Source: Bradyrhizobium sp. CCBAU 53340 (lineage in GTDB: Bacteria; Pseudomonadota; Alphaproteobacteria; Rhizobiales; Xanthobacteraceae). From it: a stretch of DNA of 64,000 nucleotides. Location: positions 2,728,001 through 2,792,000 of the forward strand of contig NZ_CP030055.1 in assembly GCF_015291645.1 (NCBI RefSeq), in the 5' to 3' direction. The position numbers and the translations under genes were made by a program. Positions 50,774 through 59,143 of this stretch are shown here, piece by piece (the first letter of the stretch is position 1; every line of letters starts with the position of its first letter). The notes beneath the pieces are model-generated. The model was not told where the DNA came from. It ran no database searches and was given only the letters and a program-made list of their open reading frames with translations.

Positions 50774-51457
50774 ATGACAAAACGGCCCACCAAAGCGGCT
50801 ACGGCCAAAGCAGCGCCCCACCATCCGGAAGGCGGCAGGGACGCCGCGCCGGCATCGAACCGCGCCGCGCGCGCAGCGGAGCGACGCGCGGCGATCGTGG
50901 AGGCGGCGATGGAGGAATTCATTTCGCGCGGCTTTGCCGCGACACGGCTCGACGACATCGCCAAGCGGGCGGGCGTCGCCAAGGGCACGATCTACCTGCA
51001 CTTCAGGGACAAGGAATCGATGTTTGAGGAGCTGGTCCGCGTCGTGATCGTGCCCGTGGTCGCGCGGCTCACGGCGCTGCCGCCGCCGACCGGTTCGGTG
51101 CGGGACCTCATCGAAGGCTTCGCCGGCAACTTTCTGAAAGAGGTGATCGGCACAAGGCGCGGCGATCTCGTTCGGCTGATCGTGGCGGAAGGGCCGCGCT
51201 TTCCCTCGGTCGCCGACTTTTACTACCGCGAGGTCGTCTCGCGCGGGATCGCCAGCATGCGCGCGCTGATCGAACTCGGCGTCGCCCGCGGCGAGATTCA
51301 CCAGAAGAATCTCGCGCGCTATCCGCAGATCCTGATCGCGCCGGCGATGATCGCGGTGATCTGGCAGAGCCTGTTTGCGCGGCATGCGCCGCTCGATGCG
51401 CAGGACATGCTGCGTGTCCATCTCGATTTGATTTTTGGCGAACGGAGGACGACATGA
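50774..51457 (+). CDS. TetR/AcrR family repressor of the adjacent exporter operon
   Basis: The 227-residue regulator has a basic, disordered N-terminus (about 1-38), then the TetR helix-turn-helix AAIVEAAMEEFISRGFAATR, LDDIAKRAGVAKGTIYLHFR, and a ligand domain with a TetR_C-like helix set (about 85-215). The ATG at 50774 follows the operator; a TTG six bases up is the alternative. Its stop overlaps the HlyD-like gene's start by four bases. It probably responds to a substrate of the exporter (inference). Confidence 0.92.
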   Translation: MTKRPTKAATAKAAPHHPEGGRDAAPASNRAARAAERRAAIVEAAMEEFISRGFAATRLDDIAKRAGVAKGTIYLHFRDKESMFEELVRVVIVPVVARLTALPPPTGSVRDLIEGFAGNFLKEVIGTRRGDLVRLIVAEGPRFPSVADFYYREVVSRGIASMRALIELGVARGEIHQKNLARYPQILIAPAMIAVIWQSLFARHAPLDAQDMLRVHLDLIFGERRTT

Positions 51458-52242
51458 CGTCGTCGCAAAGGATTTTCAGGTTTGCATTGGCCGCCGCGCT
51501 GGCAATCGGGCTTGCTGCCTGCAAGGAGAAGCGCGATCCCGGTTTCCAGGGCTGGGTCGAGGCGGACATGATCTTCGTCAGCCCGGACGAAGCGGGGCGG
51601 GTGACCAAGCTGAACGTCCGCGAGGGCGAGGAGGTCAAGGTGGGCGAGCCCCTCTATTCCGTCGACGACGATCTCCAGCTCGCCGATCTCAACCAGAACA
51701 AGGCAACGCTCGCGAATGCGCAGCAGACCTATGACCGCGCGGCGTCGCTGAGCAAGACCGGCTCGGGCACGCAGGCCAATCTCGATTCGGCCGTCTCCGC
51801 CTTGCGCGTCGCCGAAGCGCGGGTTGCGACGTCGGAGACTCGAATGTCGCGGCGCAAGGGCTTTGCGCCGGTCACCGGCACTGTTCAGCAGATCTATTTT
51901 CGCGAGGGCGAGATGGTGGGGGCACAGCGGCCGGTGCTCTCGATCATGCCACCCGGCAACATGAAGCTGCGCTTCTTCGTGCCGGAAACGGAGTTGCCGA
52001 AGCTGTCGATCGGCGACGAGGTGCGGGTCGCCTGCGACAATTGCGCCGCCGATCTCACCGCCAAGATCTACTTCATCGCGACCACGGCCGAATACACTCC
52101 GCCGGTGATCTACAGCCTCGATGAGCGCAACAAGCTCGTCTACCTGATCCAGGCGCGGCCCTCGCGGCCGGATGCCTTGCGCGTCGGCCAGCCCATCAGC
52201 GTCTATCTCAACCCGAAGACCCCGGTGGCGGACAAGCGATGA
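51454..52242 (+). CDS. HlyD-type periplasmic adaptor (membrane fusion) lipoprotein
   Basis: The 262-residue adaptor begins with a lipoprotein signal peptide whose lipobox is LAAC (AIGLAACKE, cysteine about 22). A split biotinyl-lipoyl-like domain (WVEADMIFVSPDEAGRVTKL and GTVQQIYFREGEMVGAQRPV) flanks a short coiled coil (about 80-130). It links an inner-membrane ABC exporter to the outer membrane. The following two genes, an ATPase and a permease, are each coupled by a four-base overlap. The set resembles YbhGFSR exporters but with one permease gene in this window. Confidence 0.9.
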   Translation: MTSSQRIFRFALAAALAIGLAACKEKRDPGFQGWVEADMIFVSPDEAGRVTKLNVREGEEVKVGEPLYSVDDDLQLADLNQNKATLANAQQTYDRAASLSKTGSGTQANLDSAVSALRVAEARVATSETRMSRRKGFAPVTGTVQQIYFREGEMVGAQRPVLSIMPPGNMKLRFFVPETELPKLSIGDEVRVACDNCAADLTAKIYFIATTAEYTPPVIYSLDERNKLVYLIQARPSRPDALRVGQPISVYLNPKTPVADKR

Positions 52243-53168
52243 ACGGTGCCAACGACATCGCGATCGACGTCAAGGGCCTGACCAAATCGTTCGGCGGACG
52301 CGAGGTCGTGCACGATCTGTCGATGCAGGTGAAGCGCGGCTCGATCTACGGCTTCCTCGGGCCGAACGGCTCGGGCAAGACCACCACCATCCGCATTCTC
52401 TGCGGCCTCTTGACGCCTGACAGCGGCGAGGGCACCTGCCTCGGCTACGACATCCTGAAGGACGCCGAAAAGATCAAGCGGCAGGTCGGCTACATGACCC
52501 AGCGCTTCAGCCTGTATCAGGACCTTTCGGTGCGCGAGAATCTCGAATTCGTCGCGCGGCTCTATGGAATCGCCGACGCACGCGGTGCGGCGCGCGACAT
52601 GATCAAGCGGCTCGGCCTCTCGGGCCGCGAGGGGCAGCTCGCCGGCGAGCTCTCCGGCGGCTGGAAGCAGCGCCTCGCATTGGGGGCCTGCACGTTGCCC
52701 AATCCAAAACTGTTGCTGCTGGACGAGCCGACCGCCGGCGTCGATCCCAAGGCGCGGCGCGACTTCTGGAACGAGATCCATGCGCTGGCAGCCGATGGTC
52801 TCACCGTGCTGGTCTCGACCCATTACATGGACGAGGCCGAGCGCTGCCACGAGATCGCCTATATCGCCTATGGCCATCTCCTGGCACACGGCACCGTCGA
52901 CGAGGTGATCGCGAAATCCGCGCTGACCACCTACACGGTCACCGGCGAGCTGAGCGGTCTTGCGGCCGATCTCGCCGGCAAGCCCGGGGTCGACATGGTG
53001 GCTCCGTTCGGCACCTCGCTGCACGTCTCGGGCCGCGACGTTGCGGCGCTCGAAGCCAGCATCGCGCCATGGCGGGAGAAGAGCGGCCTGCACTGGCAGA
53101 AATCGGCGCCGTCGCTGGAGGACGTCTTCATCGAGCTAATGGGCCGCTCCAGGGACAATTTCCAATGA
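52239..53168 (+). CDS. ABC-2 exporter ATPase
   Basis: The 309-residue ATPase has Walker A FLGPNGSGKTTTIRIL (about 43-58), the Q-loop YMTQRFSLYQDLSVREN, the signature ELSGGWKQRLALGACTL (LSGGWKQR) and Walker B LLLLDEPTAGVDPKARRDFW. The C-terminal 80 residues are a regulatory domain typical of YbhF/DrrA-type exporters. It overlaps both neighbours by four bases. It hydrolyses ATP to drive the permease that follows. Confidence 0.93.
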   Translation: MNGANDIAIDVKGLTKSFGGREVVHDLSMQVKRGSIYGFLGPNGSGKTTTIRILCGLLTPDSGEGTCLGYDILKDAEKIKRQVGYMTQRFSLYQDLSVRENLEFVARLYGIADARGAARDMIKRLGLSGREGQLAGELSGGWKQRLALGACTLPNPKLLLLDEPTAGVDPKARRDFWNEIHALAADGLTVLVSTHYMDEAERCHEIAYIAYGHLLAHGTVDEVIAKSALTTYTVTGELSGLAADLAGKPGVDMVAPFGTSLHVSGRDVAALEASIAPWREKSGLHWQKSAPSLEDVFIELMGRSRDNFQ

Positions 53169-54328
53169 GCACCATTCGCGCAACCGGCCCCTTGCGGGAG
53201 ATCCGCGACCGTTTCGGCTTCTGGCGGCGCTCCTATGCCATGATGGCGAAGGAGTTCATTCAGCTTCGCCGGGACCGCGTCTCGTTCGCGATGATCGTGG
53301 CGATCCCGGTGATGCAGCTTCTTTTGTTCGGGTATGCCATCAACACCACGCCGCATCATCTGCCGAGCGCGGTGCTGCTGCAGGAGGATTCTGATCTTGC
53401 CCGCTCGGTCCTGAAGGCGCTGGAGAACACTGCCTATTTCCGCTTCGTCTATGAAGTGCACGACGTCGACGATTTCGACAATCTGCTGAAGTCCGGCAAG
53501 GTGCTGTTCGGCGTCGAGATCCCGCGCGGCTTCGAGCGTGCGGTGCGGCGCGGCGACAAGCCGGCGCTTCTGGTCGCAGCCGACGCGACCGATCCGGTCG
53601 CCGCAAGCTCCGCACTGGGCTCGCTCGGCATGATCGTGCAGACTGCGCTCGCGCACGATCTCTATATCGGCGATCCGCCGGCCCTGCCGTTCGAGATCCG
53701 CGCCCATGCGCGCTACAATCCGGCAGCGGAATCACGGCTCAACATCGTGCCGGGACTGGTCGGCACCATCCTCACCATGACCATGCTGATCTTCACCGCG
53801 CTGTCGGTGACGCGCGAGATCGAGCGTGGCACCATGGAGAGCCTGCTGTCGATGCCGATCAAGCCGGTCGAGGTGATGATCGGCAAGATCGTTCCCTACA
53901 TCCTGGTCGGCTTCATCCAGGCCTTCCTGATCGTCAATATCGGAGTGTTCCTGTTCGGCGTACCCGTGCTCGGCAATCTGCTGCTGCTGGCGGCACTTTC
54001 GACCCTCTTCATCGCCGCTAATCTTGCGATCGGCTACACGTTCTCCACCATCGCGCAGAATCAGCTGCAGGCGATCCAGATGTCGTTCATGTTCTTCCTG
54101 CCGAGCATTCTCTTGTCCGGCTTCATGTTCCCGTTCGCGGGCATGCCGACCTGGGCGCAATATGTCGGCGAATGCCTGCCGCTGACGCATTATCTGCGCA
54201 TCGTCCGCGCCATCATGCTGAAGGGCGCCACCATGCCGAACTTGCGCTTCGACACCGCGGCGCTGGCGGCGCTGATGCTGATCGCCATGACCATCGCCGT
54301 GACGCGCTTCCGCCGCACGCTGGATTGA
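53165..54328 (+). CDS. ABC-2 exporter permease
   Basis: The 387-residue protein is of the YbhR/YbhS type: one N-terminal helix (about 40-60: RVSFAMIVAIPVMQLLLFGY), a large periplasmic domain (about 65-190), then five helices (about 193-380) with the CCF-like LTVTREIERGTMESLLSMPI motif. The ATG at 53165 overlaps the ATPase stop. Many relatives act with a second permease, but none follows here, so it may homodimerise. The substrate is unknown; drugs or organic anions are possible. Confidence 0.91.
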   Translation: MSTIRATGPLREIRDRFGFWRRSYAMMAKEFIQLRRDRVSFAMIVAIPVMQLLLFGYAINTTPHHLPSAVLLQEDSDLARSVLKALENTAYFRFVYEVHDVDDFDNLLKSGKVLFGVEIPRGFERAVRRGDKPALLVAADATDPVAASSALGSLGMIVQTALAHDLYIGDPPALPFEIRAHARYNPAAESRLNIVPGLVGTILTMTMLIFTALSVTREIERGTMESLLSMPIKPVEVMIGKIVPYILVGFIQAFLIVNIGVFLFGVPVLGNLLLLAALSTLFIAANLAIGYTFSTIAQNQLQAIQMSFMFFLPSILLSGFMFPFAGMPTWAQYVGECLPLTHYLRIVRAIMLKGATMPNLRFDTAALAALMLIAMTIAVTRFRRTLD

Positions 54329-54357
54329 GGCAGACTGCCCCGGAATCGGGGGATGGA

Positions 54358-55659
54358 ATGGTCAGCCTTTTGAAAGCCCGGCACAAAGCCGTCCTGTCGG
54401 AGGAGTTCGAGCACGAGCTGACGCGCGAAGTGCTGCGCACCGAATTGCTGCGGGTGAAGGCGCTGATCGCCACAGGCCTCGTCATGATGGTCTTGCTCAC
54501 GGCGACCTTCGTGATCGACCCTGCCATCGTGAACCGGATCTGGCACGGGACAGAGGGCATGACCCGCGAATACGTGCTCGTGGCGGGCTTCCTGCTCTTC
54601 GAGGTCTGGGTCCACAGCCAGATCAGGCGAAACCTGAAACTTGATCGCGACCTGCCGGTGATCAGACGCTATATCGGCACCCTGATCGAAACGTCGCTGC
54701 CGACGTTGATCCTGATCCTGCAGATCCGCAGCATGGGCGCCGGGCCCGCGCTCGGTTTCGTGTTGCCGATGGTCTATTTCATCTTCGTCATTCTTTCGAC
54801 GCTGCGACTCGATTTCTGGCTGTCCACCTTCACGGGATTTGTCGCGGCAAGCGAACTCCTCGCCGTCGCGCTGTACTACAATTCGGCCAGCGACAGCGGC
54901 GAACCCCTGATCTACTTCCACACCGTGCGCAGCGCCATCATCCTGGTTTGTGGCGTGCTGGCAGGCTCGGTCGGCGCGCAGTTGCGCCGGCAGTTCGCCG
55001 CGAGCATCGCGGCGGCCACCGCGCGCGATCGGGTGACCAATCTGTTCGGCCAGCACGTCTCGCCACAGGTGGTCGAGCGGCTGATGTCGGAGGGGACGAG
55101 CGCGGCCGGGGACCTGCGCCGCGTCGCGGTGATGTTCGTCGATTTCCGCGGCTTTACAGCCGGGGCGCAATCGCGCACGCCACAGGAGGTGGTCGACCGG
55201 CTCGACGGCGCCTTCGCGGTGCTGGTCGATATTCTCGATCGCCATGGCGGCATCGTGAACAAGTTTCTCGGCGACGGTTTTCTCGCGCTGTTCGGCGCAC
55301 CTTTGGAGGCCTCCGATGCGGCGCATCGTGCGGTCGCCGCCGGCCGCGACATGCTGACCGCGATGGACCACATCAATGCGCAGACGAGCCGGCCGCTGCG
55401 GATCGGCATCGGCATCCATTTCGGCGAGGTCGTCGCGGGCAATATCGGCTCGCCCCGACGCAAGGAATATACCGTCATCGGCGACACCGTGAATTTTGCA
55501 TCGCGGCTGGAGGCGCTGAACAAGGAGTTCGGCTCACAGTTCCTGATCTCTGCATCCGTGCGCGATGTGCTTGGCGACGACGGCGAGGATGCGGTGGCCC
55601 TCGGCGAGGTCACGGTGCGCGGTTACGAACAGCCGGTTGCCGTGTTTCAACTTGGATAG
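54358..55659 (+). CDS. Membrane class III adenylate/guanylate cyclase
   Basis: A 433-residue enzyme. About six membrane helices (40-200) are followed by a class III cyclase domain (about 225-433). It has metal residue motifs VMFVDFRGFTAGAQ and KFLGDGFLALFGAP, the FGEVVAGNIGS loop, and YTVIGDTVNFASRLEALNKE, so it looks active. The N-terminal membrane part probably senses a membrane signal. The product (cAMP more likely than cGMP) could act on proteins such as the cNMP-binding protein at 5.2 kb (inference). The ATG at 54358 follows GGGGATGG. Confidence 0.92.
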   Translation: MVSLLKARHKAVLSEEFEHELTREVLRTELLRVKALIATGLVMMVLLTATFVIDPAIVNRIWHGTEGMTREYVLVAGFLLFEVWVHSQIRRNLKLDRDLPVIRRYIGTLIETSLPTLILILQIRSMGAGPALGFVLPMVYFIFVILSTLRLDFWLSTFTGFVAASELLAVALYYNSASDSGEPLIYFHTVRSAIILVCGVLAGSVGAQLRRQFAASIAAATARDRVTNLFGQHVSPQVVERLMSEGTSAAGDLRRVAVMFVDFRGFTAGAQSRTPQEVVDRLDGAFAVLVDILDRHGGIVNKFLGDGFLALFGAPLEASDAAHRAVAAGRDMLTAMDHINAQTSRPLRIGIGIHFGEVVAGNIGSPRRKEYTVIGDTVNFASRLEALNKEFGSQFLISASVRDVLGDDGEDAVALGEVTVRGYEQPVAVFQLG

Positions 55660-55773
55660 GGAAGTGCTCGCGTTTCTTTGAAGCGGCACGCTGAAATATT
55701 TCAACTGGCTCTCCGCTCCTGCACTCAGGAGGCCGAAACCTCTCGGCCTTCTGATGTCACGCGGAGAAGATCC

Positions 55774-55974
55774 ATGACCCGATTGACCTTTGTTTCGGCC
55801 GCCTTGATTGCCGCTTCCGTCTACCAGACCCAGTCTGCAGCCGCACGCGACGTTGCCCCGACGCGGCGCGCCGCAGCTCACGCCACGGCAGATTGCGTCA
55901 GGGCGCCGGCTGAGGGCGCGTATGCCTCCGCTCCCTACAAGGAGCCGCCCTGCATGCCAAAGACCACGAACTGA
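55774..55974 (+). CDS. Small secreted protein, 66 residues
   Basis: MTRLTFVSAALIAASVYQTQ then SAAARDVAPTRRAAA looks like a signal peptide with cleavage near SAA-ARD (residue 22-24). The mature part is about 43 residues, with two cysteines (DCVRAPAEG and PPCMPKTTN) that may pair. GCGGAGAAG precedes the ATG at 55774, and a strong hairpin follows the stop. I do not recognise a family. The context gives no function. Confidence 0.6.
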   Translation: MTRLTFVSAALIAASVYQTQSAAARDVAPTRRAAAHATADCVRAPAEGAYASAPYKEPPCMPKTTN

Positions 55975-55984
55975 CGACCGGCGC

Positions 55985-56017
55985 GGGCCGGTCCGGCGGC
56001 GTTCGCCGGACCGGCCC
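55985..56017. terminator. Strong GC hairpin after the small secreted protein gene
   Basis: Arms GGGCCGGTCCGGC and GCCGGACCGGCCC (13 bp, perfect) around GGCGTTC. There is no T tract, so it is a hairpin-type terminator at best; it also separates that gene from the GntR promoter. Confidence 0.5.
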
Positions 56018-56060
56018 ACGGCAGGCCGCAGCAATCACAATCGGGCTTGACTCCAGCTTC

Positions 56061-56084
56061 ATATAGTCATCTATATGACTATAT
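56061..56084. promoter_or_regulatory. Inverted repeat overlapping the GntR start codon
   Basis: ATATAGTCAT and ATGACTATAT are perfect 10-bp arms with CTAT between. The right arm includes the first two bases of the GntR ATG. The sequence is AT-rich in an otherwise GC-rich region, so it probably is the operator of this HutC-type regulator. Confidence 0.7.
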
Positions 56085-56814
56085 GAATTTGGCCCCGCGT
56101 GACGACCGCCTGCCACGTTACCAGCGCCTGCGCGACGACCTCGCCGCGCGGATCAACCGCAATGAGTGGCGGCCGGGCGAGCCGATCCCGTCGGAGGCCG
56201 AGCTTGGAGCGCATTACGGCGTCGCCATCGGCACCGTGCGCAAGGCGATCGACCAACTCGTGGCAGACGCGGTGCTGGAGCGGCAGCAGGGCCGCGGCAC
56301 TTTCGTGCGTCGCGCACGCTTCAATTCCTCGCTGTTCCGCTTCTTCCGCTTCCAGTCCGAGAGCGGCGAGCGGCGCGTGCCGAAGAGCCGCATCCTCAGG
56401 CGCAAGAGCGTGCCGGCGACTTCAGCCGTGGCATCGGCGCTCCGCATTCCCACAGGCGAGCCCGTGATCAGCCTGTCGCGCCTGCGGCTGATCGACGACG
56501 TGCCGCTGCTCGCGGAAGAGATCTGGCTCCAGCAGTCGCGTTTTGCCGAAATCCTGGAGATCGATACGGCCGAGTTCGGCGATCTCTTGTATCCGCTCTA
56601 CGAGGAGCGCTGCGGTGAGGTCGTGGTTTCCGCCGAGGAAATCCTGACCGTCGAGACCGCCAACGAGATGCAGGCGCGCCTGCTCAGGCTCGAGGCCCAT
56701 GCGCCGCTGATCGTGATCGAGCGCCTTGCGCTCGACCTGGAGCGGCGGCCGATCGAATGGCGCCGTTCGCGCGGACCGGCGGACCGCTTCCGCTATCACG
56801 CCGAGATCCGGTGA
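56083..56814 (+). CDS. GntR/HutC-type transcriptional regulator
   Basis: The 243-residue regulator has a GntR winged helix (about 8-78: LPRYQRLRDDLAARINRNEW, RPGEPIPSEAELGAHYGVA, GTVRKAIDQLVADAVLERQQ, GRGTFV) and a UTRA ligand domain (about 95-240), the HutC/FarR subfamily. I take the ATG at 56083 because it opens MNLAPRDDRLPRYQ; a TTG at 56047 is possible. The start lies inside a palindromic operator with no ribosome-binding site, so translation may be leaderless. It is followed by an MFS transporter and an amidohydrolase gene, likely its targets. Confidence 0.85.
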   Translation: MNLAPRDDRLPRYQRLRDDLAARINRNEWRPGEPIPSEAELGAHYGVAIGTVRKAIDQLVADAVLERQQGRGTFVRRARFNSSLFRFFRFQSESGERRVPKSRILRRKSVPATSAVASALRIPTGEPVISLSRLRLIDDVPLLAEEIWLQQSRFAEILEIDTAEFGDLLYPLYEERCGEVVVSAEEILTVETANEMQARLLRLEAHAPLIVIERLALDLERRPIEWRRSRGPADRFRYHAEIR

Positions 56815-56863
56815 GCGCGGCTTTCAACGACATCAAACAATAACGCGTACAGGGGTAGGAAAC

Positions 56864-58108
56864 ATGTCGAACTGGTACAGTGAGAGCTCGCCGCTGGAGC
56901 GGCGCACGTTCTGGGCAAGCTTTGGCGGCTGGGCGCTGGATGCGCTCGATGTCCAGATGTTCGGCCTCGCCATCCCCGCGCTGATCGCGGCTTTCGGCAT
57001 CAGCAAGGCGGATGCCGGATTGCTCGGCTCGGTCACCCTGTTCTTCGGCGCGTTCGGCGGCTGGCTTGGTGGCGCGCTCGGCGATCGCTTCGGTCGCGTT
57101 AAGGCGCTCCAGATCACGGTCGCGACCTTTGCGCTTGCAACCTTCGCGTCGGCATTCGCGATGAGCTACGCCCAGCTCCTGGTGCTCAAGGCGGTCCAGG
57201 GCCTCGGCTTCGGCGCCGAATGGGCCTGCGGCGCGGTGCTGATGGCGGAGATCATCCGCCCCGAGCATCGCGGCAAGGCGCTTGGCACCGTGCAGAGCGC
57301 CTGGGCGGTCGGCTGGGGCGCGGCGGTGCTGCTGTCCGCACTGGTCTTCACCTATGCGCCGGCTGAGATCGCCTGGCGGATCCTGTTTGCGATCGGGCTG
57401 TTGCCGGCACTGCTCATCATCTTCATCCGCCGCGGGCTGAAGGAGCCGCCGCGTGCCATTGCAAAGGATGCAGAGGCGCCGTTCCTCGCCACGCTATCGG
57501 GGATCTTCCATCGCGACGTGCTGCGCTCGACGCTGGTCGGCGGTCTGTTCGGCATCGGCGCCCATGGCGGCTATGCCGCGCTCACGACGTTCCTGCCGAC
57601 ATTCCTGCGAGAGGTCCGGCACCTGTCGGTGCTCGGCTCCAGCTTCTATCTTGCCGTCATCATCGTCGCCTTCTTCTGCGGCTGTGTCGCGAGCGGCATC
57701 ATCAGCGACCGCGTCGGCCGCCGCGCCAATGTCGCCTTTTTCGCAGCCGCCTGCATCGTCACCGTGTTGGTCTATATCTTTGCACCGCTGACCAACAACC
57801 AGATGCTGGTACTCGGATTTCCGCTCGGCTTCTTTGCGGCCGGCATTCCAGCGAGCATGGCGGCGCTGTTCAGCGAGCTCTATCCCGCGGGCGTGCGCGG
57901 CACCGGGGTCGGCTTCTGCTACAATTTCGGCCGCGTCGTCTCCGCTGCGTTCCCTTTCCTGGTCGGCTTCCTCAGTGATCGCATCGGCCTCGGTCCCGCG
58001 ATCGGCATCGATGCGGCCTTTGCCTATGCGCTGGTGCTGATCGCGGTGCTGCTGCTGCCCGAAACCCGCGGCAAGGTGTTCGAGGTGCCAGCGGCAACGC
58101 GCGCCTGA
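56864..58108 (+). CDS. MFS transporter (AAHS-like aromatic/organic acid type)
   Basis: A 414-residue twelve-helix major facilitator protein. The loop between helices 2 and 3 has GGWLGGALGDRFGRVKALQ, the MFS signature; the start of helix 1 has the aspartate motif DALDVQMFGLAIPALI, as in the aromatic acid/H+ symporter group. ATG at 56864 follows GGGGTAGGAAAC. It is 50 bp after GntR and 22 bp before the Tat-exported amidohydrolase, so the three probably form one unit that takes up and processes a carboxylic acid or lactone (inference). Confidence 0.9.
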   Translation: MSNWYSESSPLERRTFWASFGGWALDALDVQMFGLAIPALIAAFGISKADAGLLGSVTLFFGAFGGWLGGALGDRFGRVKALQITVATFALATFASAFAMSYAQLLVLKAVQGLGFGAEWACGAVLMAEIIRPEHRGKALGTVQSAWAVGWGAAVLLSALVFTYAPAEIAWRILFAIGLLPALLIIFIRRGLKEPPRAIAKDAEAPFLATLSGIFHRDVLRSTLVGGLFGIGAHGGYAALTTFLPTFLREVRHLSVLGSSFYLAVIIVAFFCGCVASGIISDRVGRRANVAFFAAACIVTVLVYIFAPLTNNQMLVLGFPLGFFAAGIPASMAALFSELYPAGVRGTGVGFCYNFGRVVSAAFPFLVGFLSDRIGLGPAIGIDAAFAYALVLIAVLLLPETRGKVFEVPAATRA

Positions 58109-58130
58109 CCACGAATGAGGAGAAGCCACC

Positions 58131-59024
58131 ATGACAATCTTCCAGCGCGGCCTTTCGCGCCGCCAGTTCGGCGTGGGCCTCGTGTCCCTCGCGATGGCAC
58201 CGGCAACCCGAGCCATGAGTGAGACGGCCTTGCCTGTCATCGATACCCACGCGCATGTGTTTCACCGCGGTCTCAAGCTCGCGCCGGGCCGGCGCTATGC
58301 GCCCGACTACGACGCGCCGCTGTCGCTCTATCTCGAGCAGCTCGATCACAACGGCATGACCAATGGCGTGCTGGTGCAGCCAAGCTTTCTCGGCACCGAC
58401 AATTCCTATCTGGTCGACTGCCTGAAACAGACCGGCGGCCGCCTGCGCGGCATTGCGGTGGTCGATCCCGCGGTCACCGCGGACGAGCTGCGCGCGCTCG
58501 ACAAAGCCGGTATCGTCGGCATCCGCCTCAATCTCGTCGGTCAATCCTTGCCCGACCTTGCGGCAAGCGAATGGAAGGCGCTGCTCGCTAACGTGAAGGC
58601 GATGGGTTGGCAGGTCGAGATCCAGCGCAACGCGTCCGATCTCGCCGTGCTCACCCCGCAGCTGCTCGATCTCGGCGTCACCGTGGTGCTCGATCACTAT
58701 GCGCTGCCGGATCCCAAGCTCGGCGTCTCGGATCCCGGCTTTCAGTCCGTGCTGAAGTTAGGGGCGACGCGGAACGTGTGGGTCAAGATCTCTGCGCCGT
58801 ATCGCAACGGCCCGGCCGGCGAGAGCTTTGCCAAGGAGGCCTATCCGCTGCTGCGCAGTGCCTATGGTCTCGATCGCCTGCTGTGGGGCAGCGACTGGCC
58901 GCACACGCAGTTCGAGGCAACGCAGACCTACGCGAAGAACCGCCAATTCCTCGACACCCTCATCGCCGACGAGCGCGAACGCGTGCAAGTGCTGTCCTCG
59001 CCGCGGCCGCTCTTCCGCTTCTGA
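58131..59024 (+). CDS. Tat-exported amidohydrolase (2-pyrone-4,6-dicarboxylate lactonase-like)
   Basis: The 297-residue TIM-barrel hydrolase of the amidohydrolase-2 family has a twin-arginine-type leader (GLSRRQFGVGLVSLAMAP; about 1-28). The metal motif VIDTHAHVF follows, then TNGVLVQPSFLGTD, VVLDHYALPDPKLG and RLLWGSDWPHTQFEA with the catalytic aspartate. Relatives include 2-pyrone-4,6-dicarboxylate hydrolase (LigI) and sulfomuconolactone hydrolase. Location at the periplasm fits the Tat leader. It probably hydrolyses a lactone before uptake by the MFS gene upstream (inference). Confidence 0.87.
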   Translation: MTIFQRGLSRRQFGVGLVSLAMAPATRAMSETALPVIDTHAHVFHRGLKLAPGRRYAPDYDAPLSLYLEQLDHNGMTNGVLVQPSFLGTDNSYLVDCLKQTGGRLRGIAVVDPAVTADELRALDKAGIVGIRLNLVGQSLPDLAASEWKALLANVKAMGWQVEIQRNASDLAVLTPQLLDLGVTVVLDHYALPDPKLGVSDPGFQSVLKLGATRNVWVKISAPYRNGPAGESFAKEAYPLLRSAYGLDRLLWGSDWPHTQFEATQTYAKNRQFLDTLIADERERVQVLSSPRPLFRF

Positions 59025-59143
59025 CACGCGCAGCGATTGCTCCGATTGCACTCAATTTTGGGGCATGACTGATGATGTTTTGCGCTTGTAGAGTGCTGCG
59101 CGAGGCGGCCAGTTTGCGGCCGCCATTTGCGTGAGGACATGCC

